From Aurantiochytrium sp. KH105 (Eukaryota > Sar > Bigyra > Thraustochytrida > Thraustochytriidae): a DNA stretch of 64,000 nucleotides. Below, one piece after another: positions 29,831 through 40,273 of the stretch. Below the pieces are notes generated by a model that was not told the DNA's origin, did no database searches, and saw nothing but the letters and a program-made list of their open reading frames with translations. Every line of letters starts with the position of its first letter. The stretch's first letter is position 1. Location of the stretch: positions 192,430 through 256,429 of the forward strand of contig BGKB01000115.1 in NCBI GenBank assembly GCA_003116975.1. The letters run 5' to 3'. Position numbers and translations under genes: made by a program.

Positions 29831-30851
29831 GCTCCTTGCGACGTTTCTCGCAATGATGACGAGCTCAGCCGCAGCCCGCCTCGGCCACGAACCTCTGAAT
29901 GTAACGCTGGACTTCGAAGTCAATTTCACCGAGCCAATCTTTACGAGAGGTGCCGGTCCTCGTATTGTCGGGGGAACGTTAATTAGCCCATAGCAGAACC
30001 CATGGATGGTTCAGATTGAGATGGTCTTCTCTGATGTCGTAACATTGTGTGGAGGAACATATATTGGTTCTGCAAGCTACAGGTCTCACTACTTTCTCAC
30101 GGCAGCCCAGTGCATCCCCTCTGATCGATCGGATCTCGACGGTTACTTCGTGAATTTTCATCTGTACGATCTTGATGACTTTTATGATGAGGAGCATCTT
30201 TATTTTTCGCAACCCTATGAAGCTTCTTTGCTCCACGTCCATCCGTCGTACTCTTCTTTGGACGACAATTTGCTCAATGATATTGCCATCGTTGAAACGA
30301 CGGCATACGTCAGTCTCTCCTCTTTGCCCTCCCCTGTATCACTTGCGGTTGCTGGATCCTCGCTCTTCGACGAAACTTCGGTGCAGGCGATTGGATATGG
30401 TAATACCTATGAGAACGAAACATCGAACACTGCCCTGCGCAGCGCCTACCTGAACGTTGTCAATTCAGATACCTGCGCCAGCGCATACGAGGCAACTTCA
30501 GACGAGATTTTCTTCGACCAGTACATATGCGCTGCGGCTCCGGGCAAAGACACTTGTCAAGGCGACGGCGGAGGCCCGCTGTTCCTCACTCAGGCCTCTC
30601 AAGACGTACAGCTTGGGATCACTTCATTTGGGTATGGCTGTGCGCGAGAAGGATACCCCGGTGTCTACACGAGGGTATCGACTCACACCGGTTGGATCGA
30701 CTCTACTGTTGGCAGCGGTCTCGTGAACTATGTTCAAGGCAGCGGAAGTAACGGCGAATATGTCATGGATGTATCTTCGAGCTCCGCTTCTCTGCGTACT
30801 TTCGATTTCGCTTTTGTGCTGTTACTTGCAACTGCGATCTTCTTGCTTTAA
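29796..30851 (+). pseudogene. Trypsin-like (S1) protease 2, inactivated copy
   Basis: The signal peptide is MKAAASMFARCMLLATFLAM, followed by RIVGGTLISP, then an in-frame TAG at 29991-29993, then QNPWMVQIEM and the rest of an S1 domain to 30851. Two catalytic residues are also lost by single-base-type changes: His to Gln (AAQC, codon 30108-30110) and Ser to Gly (GDGGGP, codon 30567-30569). The Asp (LLNDIAIVET) and S1-pocket Asp (GKDTCQ) remain. It would be inactive even with readthrough of the stop. The later frame is otherwise intact, and its C-terminus is hydrophobic like that of protease 1. A catalytically dead decoy expressed from an internal ATG (30006) cannot be excluded but would lack a signal peptide. 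Confidence 0.9.
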
Positions 30852-32270
30852 ACACTTTAGCAGATCCACTTTAAGAGTCAGCCTTAGCTTTTTACACATT
30901 CACTCCCGATCAAGTCGTCTGCTCCTGCTTGCGCGACCTCAAGCATTGTGCATTTTGGCGTTCTGTGTTGAATGTCAGCGTTCTGCGTTGTCATTTGCAG
31001 CTGCAACTTTTGTGCTCCAATGGCGCCTTTCTTTACAATAACCCATTTCTCGTTGACTCTCTCCAGCTCTTACGACCCATGCACCGACACGCAAAAGTCT
31101 CTTTCGTATGGGGAGGGCACCAGGGAGAATTCCATTGAGAGCGCATTGAGTCTCAAGATTGGGTCGTCTTTCGCAGGCAATCATTCGCGCTTTGTGTACG
31201 TACCACGCAAAGAATCGGATCATCCACTCATCACAGACGATGATATGCCACACATCACTTCGCGCAGCGACTCTGGCGGCCGAAGCAACTAATGTTCGAA
31301 TGGACGAGCTTTTTTTTCCAGCCAACTTTCCTCGCGTTGCTTCGCTATGGGGTTAACGTCGACGCTGGCACCCGAAGCAATATGCGCAACAGGGAGTCCA
31401 AGCTCTTTGACAGCCGCTGTGTAGGATCAGGACATTTCCCTGCAAGGCTGGTGTGATACCGTGTACGAACAAGCTTCGTCAGAGCCCATTCGTTCATCGC
31501 GTAGAACGCAATCGCCGTTGTCTTTGCTCTTTCGTGAACCGCGGGATCGACACGACTTGTTCCAGTTCAACTTCCCTCCCTCGCTGGAGACACGCGCTCA
31601 CTTTCGTACTCCGCTCTCACTTTCTTCGGAGACTCCCGTCCGCGCCTCCAGCCTGCGGCCGGCCGAGACGAGCGCAAGCTCGCCGTGCCGCCGTGCCAGG
31701 TGCGCTCCGGGCCGCGCGGCGTCGCCGCGACGTGGTCTTCGAGTTCGAGCAGGAGCCCGACGGAGCCCGACCTGCCGCACCCCCGACTCGCGACCTGCCG
31801 CAGCCTGCGCGAGCGCCGTGGGCGCCTTTGCATACCATGGTGCTGTGCGTATACACGCAGTACTTTGCACGCGCTGGCACGCTTTGCGGGCGCGCGCGGC
31901 GAAGGGCCAGCCCGCAGCTGGCGTGGATAAGCAGGACGAGGTAGGCTACTTGAAGTATACATACTGTACTATACACTGCAGCACTCGTACAGCGAGGGCG
32001 TACTGCACGTGCCACGCGCCGTTTTCGCTGCTTGTTGGTAAATACTTTCGCGCGAGCGAGGGAAACGGGCCGAGGCCGCCGGTTGGTTCAAGTTGGTTGG
32101 TCATTAGGATGATCGTCGAGTGTCTTGCTTGTTCTCTTTCGACTGAGGCCTCTCTGGGATGAATGAGCAGGCAGGTCAGCAAACACCAAACTGGGCAAAG
32201 GAACCAGCTGCTCTGCAAAGAGTGAGTGGCTAGGCCCATACATAGCCGGCGAGAAGGAGAATTCTGCAGA
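30852..32270. other. Intergenic between proteases 2 and 3
   Basis: About 1.4 kb, GC-rich in the middle (31620-31930). Frames here are Arg/Ser/Pro-rich without domains. It probably holds the promoter of protease 3. Confidence 0.5.
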
Positions 32271-33379
32271 ATGAAGGCCGTACACAGGGTTGCGCTCGCG
32301 GCGTTGCTGGTTGCGTGTGTGAACGCTGTGCAAGTTGCTGCGCTCCTGCGGAAGGGTGGCTGAGGGCGCGCACGCGGACTGCCCGGGCCACTAGCAGCTG
32401 GTCATTTTCAAAGGAGGCAAGTGTCTCACGCAACGGAGGTCTTGCACGCATTGTGGGCGGATCTGTGATCAGCCCAACTAAGAACTCGTGGATGGTAGCC
32501 ATCGAGGCCGTTTACCAGACCTCCTCAGCAACCTACGCAACCCTTTGCGGAGGTTCATACATCGGGTCTGCCAATATTTCCTCGCATTTCTTTCTCACTG
32601 CAGCTCACTGCGTTCCCAGCGTCGACGAACGTGCAGACTTCCAAGGTTACCACGTGTACTTTCTTGTCGACGACTTTGATGCGGAGTACGCCAGCAGTGA
32701 TAACGACGCCTTTTACTTCAGTCAACCATATTACAGCGACGATACGCTGCTGAACGTTCATCCAGATTATGAGGTTGCTGGCCAGGGCTACTTGCTGAAT
32801 GACATTGCCATCATTGAAACTCGAGCAGAGCTCGCTCTTTCATATATGCCCTCCCCAGTGTCACTTGGCACAGACGAATCTGAGCTATCAGACGGCACGA
32901 GCGTGCAAGTGATTGGCTATGGCGCAACGTACGAAGGCGATACGAGCAACACGAAGCTGCGAAGCGTGCATTTGGAGACCGTCGACTCGTCGACCTGCGC
33001 CACAATCTATGGCTACACGTCGTATATCACCGAGGAGCAAAACATTTGCACGTCTCAGTCTGGCAAAGACAGTTGCCAAGGAGACTCTGGAGGTCCTGTC
33101 TTTGTGACGCAACCTGGAGAGGTCGACGTTCAGCTCGGCATCGTATCCTACGGTAATGGCTGCGCGCGAGAGGGCTACCCCGGTGTCAACACCCGCGTAG
33201 CAGGCTACAGCGACTGGATTGATTCCGTCGTGGGCTCAGCCATCGTGAGCTATGTCGAGGGCAGCGGAGCGGATGGCGAGTACATTCAGACCACTAGCCC
33301 AGCCGTAAAACATGGCCTCGACATGGTTCTACTTGTCCTCACCTCTCTTTTCGCCATCATGGTGCCGCACCTGCAGTAA
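32271..33379 (+). CDS. Trypsin-like (S1) serine protease 3 (5' frame break or short intron)
   Basis: The S1 domain is intact in one frame (to 33379): RIVGGSVISPTKNSWM, LTAAHC (about 32597-32612), LLNDIAII, SGKDSCQGDSGGP (about 33058-33097), then WIDSVVG and a hydrophobic tail (MVLLVLTSLFAIMV). All three catalytic residues and the trypsin-type pocket Asp are present. The best signal peptide (MKAVHRVALAALLVACVNAV, from the ATG at 32271) is in a different frame and meets a TGA at 32361. A GT-AG intron such as 32315-32397 (83 nt) would join the frames; a small indel is the alternative. Within the domain frame alone there is no suitable signal peptide, so the 32271 start is likely. Confidence 0.85.
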
Positions 33380-33964
33380 CAATAAGTACCCGATGGCTCA
33401 CTCCGAGCTGCCTGCTTCAACGCGGGCAAGTCGAGCGCTCGTGAAAATGGTTCTCTGCTGCTTGCTCTCAAGCTTTTCCAATTCTGCGTGTGTCCTCCGC
33501 TTCACATCCATGAAAATGTTTACTGTTCTTCATTAGGCCAGCCGCGAGCCGGCGCGGTCCGCCTGCACGTGCCCGACAGGGACTGCTGAAAAATGTAAGT
33601 AGGGCATAAGAAAGTGCTAATAAGCCCTAGAGAAGTCCATTTGCTTGACAGTCGTTCATTCACCTCCGCATACACACATCGCTTGGCAGCCTTGCTTGTT
33701 CACGTCGCGCTTGCGCGTGTGCGAGCGAGCGAGCGTGCGGGTCCGCGTCCGCGTCAGCCGTGCTTACGCGCTGCCCAGCGGCAGCCTACTCGTGTGCGGA
33801 GCTGCTTGCAAGCTCGCAAGTTCACATCGCTCGGGTCGCGCGGCATCTTCGCGGTCGCGGACTTTCACTCACGCCGCGAAGCGGTCGGAGTTGGCATCGA
33901 GCTCTGTGTGCGTTGGCAACTTGCAGCGCGACGTGCTTGCCGAAAGCGAGAGGAGCAGGAGACG
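33380..33964. promoter_or_regulatory. Upstream region of protease 4
   Basis: 585 bp between the stop of protease 3 and the chosen start of protease 4. The reading frame of protease 4 stays open upstream (from 33614), but the sequence is Arg/Ala-rich and lacks a signal peptide, so I treat it as promoter and leader. Confidence 0.5.
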
Positions 33965-35029
33965 ATGATGTCGTTCACGCAATGGGATGCTCGACTTCTC
34001 AAGACTGCGTTCGCGACCATCATGGTGGTATTCATGGTGATACTTGGGACTGCGGACGCCGCCACGAACATGACGATCGTGCCGCGCACCAATAGTTCCG
34101 TCGTCAAAGGCGCATCGCTGATCAATTCTCGTATTGTCGGAGGAACCACAATTAGCCCCACCGTCAATCCATGGATGGTGAGCCTGATCTTTGAGTGGAC
34201 GAACACAGAGTCTCTTTGCGGAGGCTCTTACCTGGGTTCAACGACGAGCTCTCATTACTTTCTAACTGCAGGTCACTGCGTTCCTTCGCCTTCCGAAGAG
34301 GACAGCCTCAATACGGTCTATGTGCGCTTCTTGACGGACGACTTGAATGAAGATGACGACGACTCCTTTCATATGTCACAGGCTTACTCGGCCTCGGGCG
34401 ACATGATCACTCTGCACCCCTCGTACACGAGCAATGTTTATGGCCTGTACAATGATATCGCCATCATCAAGTTTGCCAAAACAATCCCCCGCACAATGCC
34501 CGAACCCATTTCCCTTGCCCTTGATAACTCCACATTGGCGGTGGGTACAGCGGTTCAAGTGATCGGTTATGGCGCAACATATGAAGACGAGGAGAATTTG
34601 GATTACGAGTTGCGAAGCGTTTATGTGAACGTTGTCAGTACGGGAAGCTGCCAGAGGGTCTACGGCGCCGTCACTGAAGACATGAACATTTGCGCGTCGG
34701 CTTCCGGCAAGGACAGTTGCCAAGGCGACTCGGGCGGACCCCTCTTTCTGACACAGGGCGGTGAAGATGTTCAAGTCGGCGTCGTCTCCTATGGCGTAGG
34801 CTGTGCGCGAAGCGGGTACCCGGGAGTCTACACACGCGTTTCAAGCTACAAATCCTGGATTGACTCGGTTGTTGGCAGTGGTCTCGTGAACTACATTGCG
34901 GGCAACGGTACCGATGGGGAGTATACCATGGATGACATCGCCCCAAGCTCCGCCCCATCTCATTTGTCTGGTATGGGCGTCTTGTTCACTTCATTTGTGG
35001 CCCTTGCAGCGGTCTATCAGACCCAATAA
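33965..35029 (+). CDS. Trypsin-like (S1) serine protease 4, secreted
   Basis: The ATG at 33965 gives 354 residues with an N-terminal hydrophobic segment (AFATIMVVFMVILGTADA). Activation site is RIVGGTTISPT (near 34132). Catalytic His lies in LTAGHC (Gly replaces the usual Ala before His), Asp in LYNDIAII and Ser in SGKDSCQGDSGGP (about 34715-34741); the pocket Asp is present. An acidic loop (DDLNEDDDDS) sits between His and Asp. The C-terminus is hydrophobic (MGVLFTSFVALAAVY) and could be a GPI signal or anchor. It is closely related to copies 1-3 through the shared motifs VQVIGYGATYE and GYPGVYTRV. Confidence 0.92.
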   Translation: MMSFTQWDARLLKTAFATIMVVFMVILGTADAATNMTIVPRTNSSVVKGASLINSRIVGGTTISPTVNPWMVSLIFEWTNTESLCGGSYLGSTTSSHYFLTAGHCVPSPSEEDSLNTVYVRFLTDDLNEDDDDSFHMSQAYSASGDMITLHPSYTSNVYGLYNDIAIIKFAKTIPRTMPEPISLALDNSTLAVGTAVQVIGYGATYEDEENLDYELRSVYVNVVSTGSCQRVYGAVTEDMNICASASGKDSCQGDSGGPLFLTQGGEDVQVGVVSYGVGCARSGYPGVYTRVSSYKSWIDSVVGSGLVNYIAGNGTDGEYTMDDIAPSSAPSHLSGMGVLFTSFVALAAVYQTQ

Positions 35030-35858
35030 GAGCCTTCCGGGAGGCCTGTTCTTCTTCTTCTCTATGATAAATCTTCATGACTGTTGTGTATGATAAGCAA
35101 TGCGTAGGTAATCAACAACCAATCGATCGATCGCCTAGCTAACCTTGCTTGAGTTGAATCGGCCCGGCCACTGGCAGTCGTCGTCAGAAACTGGCAGTAG
35201 GCCTACGTACGTAGGCGTATACCCAATGATGTTTTTCTTGATGTCTCGCAGCCCGCCGCCGCCGCACTTCGATGGCAGCTTGCTTCCGGAAGCAAGCAAG
35301 CACGCTGCGTGCACATCTCCGACCTTGCGCGTCTCCCACGAGCGAGCTAGCAGTGAGACGTCGGCCGCTGCCGCCGCCGCCACTCCGACGCCGTGCCATT
35401 CGTCGCGTGCGCGGCCCGTGCAACCTGGGCGTGCGCCGCTCCGCCGCTCCGCCGCTCCGCCGCGCCAGGCCGCGCTTCGCGTACCTCGCTTCGCGTACCT
35501 CGGCCCCTCTCTCCGCGCCGACGACGCACGCTCTCGCGGGCGTCGCGCGCCGGCGCGTGCAAATAGGCGGCACGCGCGCGCACCTTTCGTCTCGCAACTT
35601 CAAGGCCCAGAACCAGGGACCGTCCCCTTCAGTGCAAGTTGTGGGTACATTCCTACTGTGGGACGGGGTTCCAAGGAGTCCATTCACGGGCCAGCAGTGG
35701 CAGCAGCCAAGCAAGCCCTCGACGCACCAAGCCCTGGCGCCGGCCCCGCCGAGCCCGCGGCGCCGCTGCAGACCCCGATCGCGGCCGCCCGCGCGGCCAT
35801 GGCGCCGCACGCCCCGCGCCCGGCCGGGCGCAGCGCAGACCTTGCCGCGGGCCGGACG
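35030..35858. promoter_or_regulatory. GC-rich upstream region of protease 5
   Basis: The frame of protease 5 is open back to 35145, but upstream codons are Arg/Ala/Pro-rich and lack a signal peptide. An alternative in-frame ATG is at 35799. The region probably contains promoter and leader; no other gene is seen. Confidence 0.5.
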
Positions 35859-37148
35859 ATGTCGAGGCGGAGGGAGCCGGGCAGATGGCGCGCGGGGCCT
35901 CGGCCCAAGCTGCTGCTGCTGGGGCTCTCGCTGGGCGTTTTCCTTGCAAGCCTCGCGGGCCCCGCGGTGGCGGAGACGCAAGTGGAGACGACAGCGTCGA
36001 GCGTTGTCAAGGTCGTGGGCGGTGAAGTGACCTCGCCGCTCGAGGTGCCCTTCATCGCAGGACTGCTCATCAACAAGGGCTCCGCCACCTCTCTCTGCGG
36101 AGCGAGCTACATCGGCTCGTCCGATGAAGGCGAGCACTTCTTTATCACGGCTGCGCATTGCCTCGCAGCAGCAAGCCTCGTCTCTGTCAGAGCGTACATG
36201 AATTGGGACGTCGTGTTAAGCTCCAACGAAGACGTCATCGTTCTCAGCGAGATGGATCCTGACCAAGACATCTTCATTCACGGGGCTTACAATGAGGATG
36301 TCTACACGCAAACGCACACCAACGATATTGCCATCCTTCGGTTCCATGACGATATTGATGCGGCGGAGGAATTGCCAGACCCGGTGTCGCTCAGCGAGCC
36401 AGGTTCTACGCTAGCGACCGCAACAAACGTGGTCGTTGCGGGCTATGGTGTTGACGCGGAGGGCGGCAGTTCGTCGTCGAGCTTACCACTTCGTACAACG
36501 ACGCTTGAAGTTGTCAGCAACGAAACGTGTGCGGCGAACAACACAGTGTACGAGATTCAGGATGACGCGCACCTCTGCACGGCTGCGCCTGGCAAAGACA
36601 GCTGCCAAGGTGACTCGGGCGGGCCCGTCTACCTCACGCAAGATGGGACCCCCATTCAAGTGGGAATTGTTTCGTTTGGTACGGGTTGCGCTCGTGCCAA
36701 CCACCCTGGTGTCAACACGCGGATATCTGGCTACCGCGATTTCATTTTGAATATTTTCCCACAAGCGCAATTTCTTTCTGGGCGTGACGGCACGTATGCG
36801 ATGGATGGCGAGGCCGGAGCACTGATTCCGGTTAGTAGCACGCCTGCCCCCACTCCTTCGAGCACAAATGATACACCTGCGCCTACATTGGTAGAAATCA
36901 GCACGCCTGCCCCCACTCCTTCGAGTGCAGGTAACACGCCCGCCGTGTCGGAGGAGCAAACTTCTGCGCCAACGAGGGATCCGAGCGCAAGCGATGAGAC
37001 ACATTCCACAGCAGCGCCTACAGACGCCGGTGCTGTGCCCGGCGGAGAAACAAATGCCGAAGCGTCGCCTTCAGAGGCGCCAGGACGACATCGGGGCGCT
37101 GTAACATCGTTTGCTGTCATCACTTTTCTCCTCGCCTCTCGATTTTAG
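35859..37148 (+). CDS. Trypsin-like (S1) serine protease 5 with Ser/Thr/Pro-rich stalk
   Basis: The ATG at 35859 gives 429 residues with a signal peptide (KLLLLGLSLGVFLASLAGPA). Activation site KVVGGEV is followed by ITAAHC (near 36150), TNDIAIL and PGKDSCQGDSGGP (about 36590-36630). Catalytic triad and trypsin-type pocket Asp are intact. It is the most divergent member of the cluster. A stalk of about 110 residues follows the domain, rich in Thr, Ser, Pro and Ala, with a repeated STPAPTPSS block at about 36838 and 36901. It ends in a hydrophobic tail (VTSFAVITFLLASRF), consistent with an O-glycosylated, membrane- or GPI-anchored protease. A start at 35799 would add 20 residues. Confidence 0.9.
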   Translation: MSRRREPGRWRAGPRPKLLLLGLSLGVFLASLAGPAVAETQVETTASSVVKVVGGEVTSPLEVPFIAGLLINKGSATSLCGASYIGSSDEGEHFFITAAHCLAAASLVSVRAYMNWDVVLSSNEDVIVLSEMDPDQDIFIHGAYNEDVYTQTHTNDIAILRFHDDIDAAEELPDPVSLSEPGSTLATATNVVVAGYGVDAEGGSSSSSLPLRTTTLEVVSNETCAANNTVYEIQDDAHLCTAAPGKDSCQGDSGGPVYLTQDGTPIQVGIVSFGTGCARANHPGVNTRISGYRDFILNIFPQAQFLSGRDGTYAMDGEAGALIPVSSTPAPTPSSTNDTPAPTLVEISTPAPTPSSAGNTPAVSEEQTSAPTRDPSASDETHSTAAPTDAGAVPGGETNAEASPSEAPGRHRGAVTSFAVITFLLASRF

Positions 37149-37810
37149 AAATCGTCTTGGATGTGGGCAAGTCTTCTTCTTGTTGCCGCTGGCTCTACAC
37201 TGGCGACTGTGTCAGCTGGACTGCCTCCCTTGTTCGTATCAAATGAAAAATACTATCATACTCCGTTTCTAAATGTGTCTCTGCCTCCACTTGGCCTACT
37301 CGCTGCCCCGGCTCCCCGGCCGGCCTCTGCCGCCTGCAGCCATGGCGTACTTTCGTCTTGCATCCGATGCGTCATGCGATCGATGCGCGTTCGTTTGATT
37401 TGTCGACTAACCAGCAGAAACACTACGGAACGTTTTCCAAACATTCCGAGAACGTGCTTCTCCGGTTCTGGATTCTGCCGACCACCGATGATTCCCGCCC
37501 GCCGACCAAAGCGACTGGAGGCGCAGAACCGATCGAGCGACCGCAGGCAGGCCGCTCTCGACGCAGACCGAGTTCGCGCTCGCGCACGAGAAGCCCCAGC
37601 TCGCGTGCTCCGACCCCGCGCGCGTCTTGTCCCTCCCTCGCCCGCGCGCGCTCGCACAGAGACAGACGCGCAGCCGGGCAGGCAGCCAGAAGGCGGCGAC
37701 ATTTCTGACGAGCCCCGAGAGCCTGCAGCAAACGCGCTCGCCCGTGCGCGCGCGCCGCTTCGACAAGGAGGCAACGTCCGCCGCGGCCAAGAGAAAAACA
37801 ACTCGTCACA
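37149..37810. promoter_or_regulatory. Upstream region of eIF6
   Basis: 662 bp between protease 5 and eIF6, GC-rich toward the eIF6 start (about 37500-37790). No gene is seen; it probably holds the eIF6 promoter and leader. Confidence 0.5.
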
Positions 37811-38632
37811 ATGGCAAACCGCGTGCAGTTTGAGAACAACAACGAGGTAGGCGTCTTCGCGCGTCTGACCAACTCGTACGCCCTCGTGTGCCAAGGAAGC
37901 TCCGAGGGCTTTTACTCGGTCTTTGAGTCCGAACTCGCGGACCAGATCCCGGTCATCCACGCTTCTGTGGCAGGATGTAGGTTTCTTGGCCGCGTCTGCG
38001 TCGGCAACCGCAATGGTCTTCTTCTCCCGAACAGCTGCTCCGATCGTGAGCTGCAGCACATCCGCAACGCCCTTCCCGACCGCGTTGTTGTGCAGCGCGT
38101 AGAGGAGCGATTATCCGCACTCGGAAACTGCATCGCCACGAATGATCATGTCGCGCTTGTCCACACTGATCTCGATCGCGAGACGGAGGACATTATTGCC
38201 GACGTCCTCGGCGTCGAGGTCTTTCGGCAGACCATTGCCGGTAATGCTCTCGTCGGAAGCTACTGCGTCTTTACCAACCAGGGCGGCATGGTTCACCCCA
38301 AGACGACCACGGAGGACCTCGAGGAGCTTTCCTCGCTTCTCCAGGTCCCTCTCGTCGCAGGCACTGTGAACCGCGGTTCGGATGTCCTCGGCGCGGGACT
38401 CATCGCCAACGACTGGTCTGCTTTCTGCGGTGCTGATACCACCTCTACCGAACTCTCTGTGATTGAGTCCATTTACAAGCTCGACGGCACCATGGGTGGT
38501 CCATCAAGGCCGGGCGCAGCTGTCGGTGCTTCGGCCGCGACCTCGGCGGGACCATCCTCTGCGGGTCAGTCCAAGACGCAAGGCTCTGTTTCTGCTGACA
38601 TTCGTGCATCGCTCATTGACACCATGACCTAA
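37811..38632 (+). CDS. EIF6: Eukaryotic translation initiation factor 6 (60S anti-association factor)
   Basis: The protein is 273 residues with an eIF6 sequence from the first residues ([20 protein letters not shown]) through the pentein-fold core: [71 protein letters not shown]. eIF6 binds the 60S subunit, blocks premature 40S joining and functions in 60S biogenesis in nucleolus and cytoplasm. Usual length is about 245 residues; the extra C-terminal 25-30 residues are Ala/Ser/Gly-rich ([12 protein letters not shown]). This is a single-copy core gene. Its 3' end converges on the first TauE/SafE gene with 185 bp between stops. Confidence 0.98.
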   Translation: MANRVQFENNNEVGVFARLTNSYALVCQGSSEGFYSVFESELADQIPVIHASVAGCRFLGRVCVGNRNGLLLPNSCSDRELQHIRNALPDRVVVQRVEERLSALGNCIATNDHVALVHTDLDRETEDIIADVLGVEVFRQTIAGNALVGSYCVFTNQGGMVHPKTTTEDLEELSSLLQVPLVAGTVNRGSDVLGAGLIANDWSAFCGADTTSTELSVIESIYKLDGTMGGPSRPGAAVGASAATSAGPSSAGQSKTQGSVSADIRASLIDTMT

Positions 38633-38817
38633 GAAACTAGTAAGCTCGTTCGTGTACACGCCCATCTATTTCATACCTTTTCTTGGCTTTCGTTCTGTTT
38701 TGGCTATACATCCAATCACAAGTATATTCTTGATTTTTCTGGTGTCTATTCAACCGCGGTGATTGGGGATTGAGGTGAATGATTGGAAAGATGTTCTTGA
38801 AACGATTGCCCTTTTGC

Positions 38818-39819
38818 CTACAGCAGGAGGGCACGTAGTCCGAGAGAGCCAATGACGACGCCAAAGCCCTTTTTCAGCTGATCTTCTGGAATCCCAATGG
38901 CAATCTCGCCCCCAATAAAGCTTCCTACCACGGTTCCCACCACTACCGGCAGCGCGAGGCGGGGCTGAATATGGCCCAAGCGGTAGTGCTCAACGGTGCC
39001 CAAAAGTGATGGGAGACACATTGCTGCCAGGCTCGTGCCCAAAATGGTGTGATGCGTAAAGGTTGTTGACATCGTCAGGCCAGCCGTCATGAGCACGCCA
39101 CCTCCGATTCCCAAGAAACCTGAAGCGAAACCTACAATGCCTCCAAGTCCGAGCAGACCGCCGAGCATCGCTGGGCTATGTGCATGGGCTTGGTCCCTAT
39201 CGTTCTCCTCGCTTGCCTCTGCATCCACAATGTCTGCTTTTGGTGCATCTATTGCTGATACCGCCGCTTCATCCGGTTGGCGAAGGGAACGCAAATAACG
39301 GAGAATGTCAGCCTGGAACGCGACCATTGGGGCCGCCAGCAACATCAAAGCTCCCTGGGTTCTTTTTAGAGCGCCGGAACTAAAGTTTTTCGTGTAGCGA
39401 GCGCCAAAGCGCACCGTGAAAAGGGCTCCCGCTGCCATTGGCAATGCCGATGCAAAGTCGAGAGCGTCATTTCGATAGTAGCTGAGCGAACTCCCGATCG
39501 ATGTAGCAGCCACTGCAGCGAGACTCGTGGCATGGGCATTGTGCTGTGTAAATTTGGCGAGTCCTGTCAACAAGGGGATGACCACAAAGCCTCCGCCCAT
39601 GCCCATGAAGCTGCCGGCCATGCCGCCGAGGCCCCCAATGCTTGCCATGAGCGCCCATTTGGGATCAGGTTTCTTTGCAGACGTCGCAGGTGATTCCTTG
39701 GGCGCCTCTTGCTGCCATCGTGCGCCGTGGAAGCGCGCTCGGGATCGCCCTCTTCGCAGCAGGCCCGCTGCAAGGAGCGGACCGCCTCTTCGTGTGGCGA
39801 CCTGCAGCGGCAGCGTCAT
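38818..39819 (-). CDS. TauE/SafE-family transporter 1 with mitochondrial-type presequence
   Basis: The ATG at 39819 gives 333 residues. The N-terminus (MTLPLQVATRRGGPLLAAGL, then LRRGRSRARFHG) is basic and without acidic residues, like a mitochondrial presequence. The TauE/SafE membrane domain has two similar halves, each with a Gly-rich signature: GSFMGMGGGFVVIPLLTG in the first, GFASGFLGIGGGVLMTAGL in the second. There are about eight hydrophobic helices and a charged central loop (about 195-225). The family includes sulfite/organosulfonate exporters and other anion transporters; substrate is not provable from sequence. A tandem paralog lies at 40274-41266. The open frame begins at a GTG upstream, so the first ATG is used. 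Confidence 0.9.
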   Translation of the reverse strand: MTLPLQVATRRGGPLLAAGLLRRGRSRARFHGARWQQEAPKESPATSAKKPDPKWALMASIGGLGGMAGSFMGMGGGFVVIPLLTGLAKFTQHNAHATSLAAVAATSIGSSLSYYRNDALDFASALPMAAGALFTVRFGARYTKNFSSGALKRTQGALMLLAAPMVAFQADILRYLRSLRQPDEAAVSAIDAPKADIVDAEASEENDRDQAHAHSPAMLGGLLGLGGIVGFASGFLGIGGGVLMTAGLTMSTTFTHHTILGTSLAAMCLPSLLGTVEHYRLGHIQPRLALPVVVGTVVGSFIGGEIAIGIPEDQLKKGFGVVIGSLGLRALLL

Positions 39820-40273
39820 CTTCGATGCGTCGGCTCCACTTCTTTCGTTTTGCACGTCTGCTACACCGCAAGCTCCGCGACGCTATGCCTGCCGCGCGTC
39901 TCTGACTGGCGCGGCAGGCCGACGCTTCGCCAAGCTCCTATCTCTCAAACGCCGATCTGGTTCGGTCAAAAGTTTTCCTTGGCATTGTCAATGGGCCGGT
40001 CGGTGGCATCGCGGTTGATTTCACAGCATCATGGCCATAGCAAGTTCTAGTTTTTTTTTCTTCTTTTCTAATAACACGATGGTGTTTCTGCTCGCTGCCT
40101 TCTTTCGCTTGACGTATCAAACGAAGCATAGGCCTACGTCAAACATCCTCCTCCTCCTCTTGCGCTGTTGTGGATGCGTTCGTGTGAATGAAAAGATTGT
40201 TTTTCTTTTTTTTCTTTTTGCTTTTCGTTTTTACCTGTATACAAAGTTCCATGGCCCTGGCACCGACTCATTT
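39820..40273. other. Intergenic between tandem TauE/SafE genes
   Basis: 454 bp separate the paralogs. It contains T-rich tracts (about 40050-40070 and 40200-40225) at the 3' end of the second gene and the promoter of the first. No gene is seen. Confidence 0.5.

Noticed and set aside
31461-32162. 233-codon frame between proteases 2 and 3
   Set aside because: Arg/Ser/Pro-rich and unlike any known protein; typical GC-rich chance frame.
35145-35858. Start at 35145 for protease 5
   Set aside because: Upstream codons are low-complexity and would bury the signal peptide.
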